Shown: positions 59,501-64,000 of the stretch, piece by piece
Layout of the letters: each line of letters starts with the position of its first letter
Numbering within the stretch: position 1 is the stretch's first letter
Source of the DNA: Pyrenopolyporus hunteri
Taxonomy: Eukaryota; Ascomycota; Sordariomycetes; Xylariales; Hypoxylaceae
DNA length: 64,000 bases
NCBI GenBank assembly: GCA_902806595.1
Contig: CADCXC010000011.1
Location: 310,001 to 374,000 of the forward strand
Direction: 5' to 3'
Program-made: the position numbers and the translations under genes
Notes under the pieces: generated by a model
Told to the model about the DNA's origin: nothing
The model's input: only the letters and a program-made list of their open reading frames with translations
The model's database searches: none

Positions 59501-60755
59501 GCATAATTAGCTCTCTAGTCGAAGGAGCGGGAGGGTCGTGGTGTGCTAGATCTCGAGCAAGAGCAGAATTGGGATCGTGGTGTGACTCGAAGGTGGATGG
59601 TTGAGGCGAAGATGTGCGGAACGCGGGGTTAATGCTTCGTGGAAATTGTGCCACCGAATAGTTCTCGTCTTCAGAGACTTCCGAATGGTGGTCCTCCACA
59701 TCCCCACGGCAGAAGTTGATATACTTGGGCGGATCAGGGATTTCCTGGCCGGTCCCCTTTTCGTTGATGAAGTGGATTATGTCGTTCTCTACGTCCATCT
59801 TCTCGAGAGACAAGCGGATCTTCTCGCACGACGCGTCGTCACTAACACAGACGGTCGACGCAATGTTGGCGAATGTCCACAGACTACTCTTCGTGAAGTC
59901 CAATCTCTCCTCCTCGAGATCTTGGAATTTGTCGGCAGCCGACTTCCACTCTCTGTTCCACCTCGCAGTCGTCTCTTCGAGAACCTTGACCGCGTTCTCA
60001 TACTCGGTATTAGTGGTGGCGAGGCTGATCTGCGTCTTTTCTAATCTGGCCTTGTTTTTCCTTTCCTCCTGACCCATAACCATGTGTCCTTGGGCAAGGT
60101 AACCTTTGATTTTCAGGCAATCCTGCTCGTATCGATCACGGGTCTGGGAATTAATATGGTGTTAGCTATGGATGGCCCGCCATTGAGATACCGGTGTTAC
60201 TGACCTTGTTAACCATGTTGGTCTGTTGTATCTTCACTTTAAGAAGCTTTTCCACCGTATTTTGGACAATCTTGCGTCTCTCCTTCATTCCTCCGGCGAA
60301 GGCGGCCAGCGGCTCTTCCAACTCGGTCTTCATCTGGGCTGCTATGCTCGCATGCTGCTTGGCCATGGATTCTACCTCTCCTCGTACGGTGTCTAACGAC
60401 GTTCTTAGGCTTCCCATTTCGTGCGTACCCAGCGGTTTTCGGCTCAGAGACATAAGCTTGCGGGCGTATTCATCTTCGATCGAGGCGCGGGCTAGGAAGA
60501 TAAAAATTGTTAGTCGGATGGAGTAGTAGGTATGGTTCGTGGGAATCATACCGCTGTAAAAAGATCGAAGCTCGTCGCTGGTCTGCTTCGCAGAGGCCAT
60601 GCGATCGAGCAATGGCCCTACACCGGCGTCATCTTTGCCCCAGAAGTTATTGGCGACTGTTCCTCTGGTATTAGTGGTCCTGATTGCTATATAAATCTCG
60701 CGGTAGGTAACGTACACGACAGGGCGACTGTCGGGCCATCCGTGGCCGAAGGCAT
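56539..60755 (-). CDS. F-BAR and SH3 cytokinesis protein (Cdc15/Imp2/Hof1 family)
   Basis: Five exons, complement of 56539..56714, 56786..60143, 60205..60491, 60552..60656 and 60716..60755, give 1321 residues. The N-terminus MPSATDGPTVALS-FANNFWGKDDAG is rebuilt across the first intron (59 nt, distal acceptor AACAG). The F-BAR domain spans about 10-260 (ARASIEDEYARKLMSLSRKP, LEEPLAAFAGGMKERRKIVQ, TRDRYEQDCLKIKGYLAQGH, SSLWTFANIASTVCVSDDAS). A disordered linker of roughly 1000 residues follows, with two tandem-repeat blocks. The C-terminal SH3 domain (ALYMYQAAIPEELGFAKGDI, WWEAEI, GLVPSNYLQP) lies at 1264-1321. Family members bend membrane and scaffold the actin ring and septum at division. 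All introns have consensus donors or branch sites. Confidence 0.93.
57155..57582 (-). repeat. Coding 54-bp tandem repeat in the F-BAR linker
   Basis: Eight units with consensus YSGTQRRGASPQPASPIT (17 residues in the first two, 18 in the other six), at about residues 998-1141. Codons differ between units while the residues stay alike. Confidence 0.9.
58836..59340 (-). repeat. Coding Arg-Glu-Pro repeat block in the F-BAR linker
   Basis: Many units of the form REVQRHEPELALT or REVQRRDPNPPAP, about 15-18 residues apart, at roughly residues 412-580. They are more diverged than the downstream array. Confidence 0.8.
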
Positions 60756-62022
60756 CCTCCCCGATTCTCTGGCAAAAAGGCGATCGTGTTCCTGTATAAT
60801 ACAAATCGAGTCGAATGTCGGTGAGCGTAGCGTTGGGCGCACCTGGAAACGATACTCGGGTCGACTACTTCAAAATGTCTCGAAATTAGATTATTGCTGG
60901 TATGCTCGAAAATGCTACCGCCTGAAAAAAAGTTAAATGGCAGTAACAAGTTCTCGGGAATGCGTAGACGGTTGAAAAAAAGGATGGTAAGACTGCCTAT
61001 GCATACGCAGAGCCAAGGGCCCAACGTGGAAGTTGGCAGACCTGCAGGTGTTGTTTACAAGAGGTAACCTGGTTGCCCGAGCGATGAGGGTCGGCGAGAG
61101 TGTTTGGCAGGTTGTGAATGGCGGCGCTAGCGAGACGTTGCGCTGACAATTGTGGGGTGGCTGGGGGTCAAAAGTCGCTAAATTCGATGGATTGGCCAAT
61201 CATAGGCCTGTATTCCGTTGGTTTTCACAGCTTTCAATTGCCCAAACGTGCCCAATTATCAAGTTTTTGAGTCTTAGACATCCAAGAACTATTAATAGTT
61301 TTTGAGTAAATACCACTTTATAAAGCCATTCACTCTCAAAAGTAGGAAATGGTATTTTTAATTGGATTTCCGTAACTTGGGTTTTGAAACCAATAAATGC
61401 AGGTACCATGTAATATTGAAGTTGTCGCTAGTGTGTTTACAAGCTCTTATTCCTACGAGGATTACTATCTACCTGATAGCCTACCTAGGTACGCATAATA
61501 GCTAACAGGTGGTTGGTACTACCCCTAGAGCGTCTTAATGTCTTACTTTTCTTTCTTCTTACTTTTCCCTTTCCATAATCTTCATTTTTTACTATGAACT
61601 TCCAATGAGATGCTTACTCCTGTTCTATCTCGAGCGACGGAATGATTTATAGCCGTTCTAAAAGGCCATCCTCTCTACTCCCGATGCGGGGAATAGTCTT
61701 CAAGACGCCTCAACGATGCCGACCCCATTGCATCACCTAGCGTCGGCATTTGACACCGGAAGACCTTTATTCAATATATACTGCAACGGCAGGCGTGCGG
61801 AGATGATTAACCCGGCATGGTGGGTAGAAGTCAAGATCGGATATCTTAAATATAATGTGGTAGACATCGGTCTCCAATTAAAAAAATTAAAAAAGAGGTA
61901 GGTAGTTAAAGAAGCATCAATCAGAACGTCAGTTATCATAAGGCCCTACCATTAAACACTGGGATCGTGTTCTTACAAGCGCATGTGTACCTGTATTGCA
62001 GCAGAGAGGCTTACCTGCAAGA
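60756..62022. other. Divergent intergenic region
   Basis: Promoters of the F-BAR gene and the maleylacetate reductase gene. AT-rich around 61240-61420 and 61540-61600, with CCTACCTAGGTACG (61481-61494) and TAGGTAGG elements (61899-61906). No credible gene. Confidence 0.55.
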
Positions 62023-63096
62023 ATGGTCAATTTCGAATATAATGCGAATCCGGCTCGCGTTGTCTTTGGGAGCGGCACCATCAAAAAGGTGCCGGAAGAG
62101 CTCTCTCGAGCCAAGGTATCCAAACCTTTCCTGCTCAGCACGCCTCAGCAGGTGGGCCACATCGACTTGCTCAAAAGCGTACTCGGGGATGTCGTCTCAG
62201 GTGTGTTCACGGAGGCCACGATGCATACGCCCGTGGAGGTGACCGAGAAAGCGTTGGAACAACTGAAATCCTCGGGAGCGGATTCCATTGTCTCAATCGG
62301 AGGCGGCAGCACGGTCGGTCTGGGAAAAGCCCTCAGCATCCGGACTGGCCTCTTCCACCTGACGATCCCGACGACGTATGCCGGCAGCGAAGTCACACCG
62401 ATCCTGGGCGAGACAGATGCCGGGAGGAAGACGACTAGGTCTGATCCGAAAATCTTGCCTAGTGCCGTCGTATACGACGTCGATTTCACCATGTCCCTGC
62501 CGGTTGGTCTTACTTCCACTAGTGGTGTGAATGCTATTGCGCATGCTGTCGAAGCGTTGTATGCTCGCAACACCAACCCAATTATCAACCTCCTTGCTCA
62601 GGAGGGGGTTAAGGCCCTTGCGAACTCTCTCCCTATTCTAATTTCGGAACCTACCTCACAGGCGGCACGTTCGTCCGCTCTGTATGGCGCATGGCTCTGC
62701 GGGACTTGTCTCGGCAGCGTTGGCATGTCCATCCACCACAAGCTCTGCCATACTCTGGGTGGCAGTTTTAACCTTCCCCACTCCGAGACGCACACTATAG
62801 TTCTGCCGCACGCACTCTCATATAATGCGCCGAATGTTCCTGCGGCGATGGAGGCACTTGCTGCGGCGCTGCCTGAGAGTGAGGGCGACGCAACGAAGGG
62901 GTTAAATATCCTCTTGAAGAAATTGAAGGTTGAGAGGAGCCTGAAAGCTCTTGGGATGCAGGAAAGCGACATCGACAAGGCGGCAGACATCGCCGTCAAC
63001 AACCCCTATTGGAATCCCCGGCCTATTGAAAGGGGCCCGATAAGAGAGCTGATCCGTCGAGCTTGGGCTGGAGAAGAGGCGAGAGCTGATTTATAA
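62023..63096 (+). CDS. Maleylacetate reductase (iron-type alcohol dehydrogenase superfamily)
   Basis: Single exon, 357 residues, usual length for the family. The start MVNFEYNANPARVVFGSGTI is the expected N-terminus. The nucleotide-binding segment is SIVSIGGGSTVGLGKA; PTTYAGSEVTPILGETDAGR, NAIAHAVEALYA and HHKLCHTLGGSFNLPHSETH mark the catalytic domain. The enzyme reduces maleylacetate to 3-oxoadipate with NAD(P)H, late in hydroxyquinol, resorcinol and related aromatic catabolism. Partner genes such as hydroxyquinol 1,2-dioxygenase are not visible in the window; an oxidoreductase of another type lies convergent at the right edge. Confidence 0.92.
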   Translation: MVNFEYNANPARVVFGSGTIKKVPEELSRAKVSKPFLLSTPQQVGHIDLLKSVLGDVVSGVFTEATMHTPVEVTEKALEQLKSSGADSIVSIGGGSTVGLGKALSIRTGLFHLTIPTTYAGSEVTPILGETDAGRKTTRSDPKILPSAVVYDVDFTMSLPVGLTSTSGVNAIAHAVEALYARNTNPIINLLAQEGVKALANSLPILISEPTSQAARSSALYGAWLCGTCLGSVGMSIHHKLCHTLGGSFNLPHSETHTIVLPHALSYNAPNVPAAMEALAAALPESEGDATKGLNILLKKLKVERSLKALGMQESDIDKAADIAVNNPYWNPRPIERGPIRELIRRAWAGEEARADL

Positions 63097-63482
63097 TAGA
63101 AAGAGTTGGGCTCTCTCTAGTTGTTATGTCTCTATTTTTGTATAGGCGGCTTCCGGGTAGGAGACTAACGGCGTGGTCCTATGAATAAATCAGTCTCTTG
63201 AATTTAACAAATCTCGTCGTTAGGGCATGATGTTTACCCCTAAATACCTGTTTACCCGGTTGGCAGATTTGGTTAACGCCTCATGCTAAATTCTATTTAT
63301 CTGTAGGCCAGCCTACGCAGCCAACGTGGCGTTAAGAACGATTTCTATCACATATGTACTGTCCTAAAAAAATGAGGGATCCTTAGCTCCATCTCTATAG
63401 ACATCCGCGATAACATATATATAAGGTCCGGAAGTAGTCGCATCTACGCCATCCCATCCCATAGCGCGCCCATCCAGTCAGG
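63097..63482. other. Convergent intergenic region
   Basis: 3' regions of the maleylacetate reductase and FAD oxidoreductase genes; nothing else seen. Confidence 0.5.
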
Positions 63483-64000
63483 TCATAAGACCAATGCGGG
63501 ATCGCAACCAGCCAGTCGCGCGCTCTTCGCCTTACCATCCAATATGATCTCGCTAACAAGCTTCCCTGTAGCGGGCGCATTCTGTATACCCCAGCACGTG
63601 TGTCCCGCCGCGACGATGAGTCCTTTCGTGTTGCCCACTTGGCCTATATACGGACCTCCTTGGGGCAAGTAGCATGCTTGCTTCGCAAGAACCTGTCCTT
63701 CTTTGCCGAGTTCGTCGCTTATGGCGCCAACTTGATATATGATGTCATCGCAGCGCGCCGTGTCGACCTCGACCTCGGCGGTCGTCAGCGGCAAGTCAAC
63801 GACGTTATCCGTGGGGCCGCATGCGTACGCGGTGCCGTCCGGTCGCGCGTAGATTTCGGGCTCGACAATTTGCTGCCCTCTGAGCGGCCGTATATTGGGC
63901 GATCCCTTAGAGTCTTTGGGTGTGGGTGTAGGGAAGCCGGTTGGGAGCATGATCGATGTGAAGAGCGCGTATGCGGATATGGGTCTCGGCGTCTTAATAA
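63483..64000 (-). CDS. FAD-dependent oxidoreductase (DAO fold, Tda3-like), 5' part missing
   Basis: The reading frame continues through the right edge (IKTPRPISAYALFTSIMLPT), so only the C-terminal 172 residues are present. EIYARPDGTAYACGPTD, ACYLPQGGPYIGQVGNTKGL and IVAAGHTCWGIQNAPATGKL match the C-terminal part of D-amino-acid-oxidase-fold proteins such as yeast Tda3, where the GHxxxGI..AP..G segment helps bind FAD. The substrate cannot be told. It ends GCDPALVL. Confidence 0.85.
   Translation of the reverse strand, partial: IKTPRPISAYALFTSIMLPTGFPTPTPKDSKGSPNIRPLRGQQIVEPEIYARPDGTAYACGPTDNVVDLPLTTAEVEVDTARCDDIIYQVGAISDELGKEGQVLAKQACYLPQGGPYIGQVGNTKGLIVAAGHTCWGIQNAPATGKLVSEIILDGKAKSARLAGCDPALVL

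Overview
The window is nuclear DNA of a filamentous ascomycete. Genes carry short GT-AG introns (about 52-390 nt), most with CTAAC/CTAAT branch sites. The proteins are typical Pezizomycotina homologues (Aim21, Duo1, a SurE-TTL fusion, NADH dehydrogenase ESSS subunit, Cdc15/Imp2-type F-BAR protein). Intergenic DNA is full of short TAGGTAGG/TACCTACC runs; that style recalls Sordariomycetes such as Xylariales, but this placement is inference. There is no CRISPR, operon or bacterial feature, and I found no tRNA, rRNA or intact transposon.

Layout. 1-2805: 3' part of an Aim21-like actin regulator (+). 4179-6950: Mcm10 replication factor (-), divergent from the RNase H2 subunit B gene (+, 7900-9282); their shared promoter holds a cluster of MCB-like boxes. 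9610-10489: DASH kinetochore subunit Duo1 (-). 11901-13289: conserved nuclear-type protein of unknown function (+). 14690-17413: Pby1-like SurE phosphatase joined to a tubulin-tyrosine-ligase domain (+). 17414-24268: gene-poor, repeat-sprinkled DNA. 24269-28640: vacuolar-type Ca2+ P-type ATPase (+). 28641-33841: second gene-poor stretch. 33842-35479: Sir2-class histone deacetylase (+). 35480-38614: gene-poor. 38615-42060: SCYL2/Ppk32 pseudokinase (-), divergent from mitochondrial branched-chain aminotransferase (+, 43010-44343). 44949-45496: complex I ESSS subunit (-). 46993-49275: secreted beta-lactamase-fold serine hydrolase (-) with an apparent frameshift. 50374-52232: acidic nuclear-type protein of unknown function (-). 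54142-55509: seipin (-). 56539-60755: F-BAR/SH3 cytokinesis protein with two internal tandem-repeat blocks (-). 62023-63096: maleylacetate reductase (+). 63483-64000: 3' part of an FAD-dependent (DAO-fold) oxidoreductase (-).

Most genes are unlinked housekeeping functions: DNA replication and repair, kinetochore, cytokinesis and actin, calcium and lipid-droplet homeostasis, mitochondrial metabolism, silencing. I do not see a biosynthetic cluster. The only catabolic hint is the maleylacetate reductase beside an oxidoreductase at the right edge. Exon coordinates were derived by reading splice sites and checking that every model except the serine hydrolase keeps frame; none is supported by transcripts.
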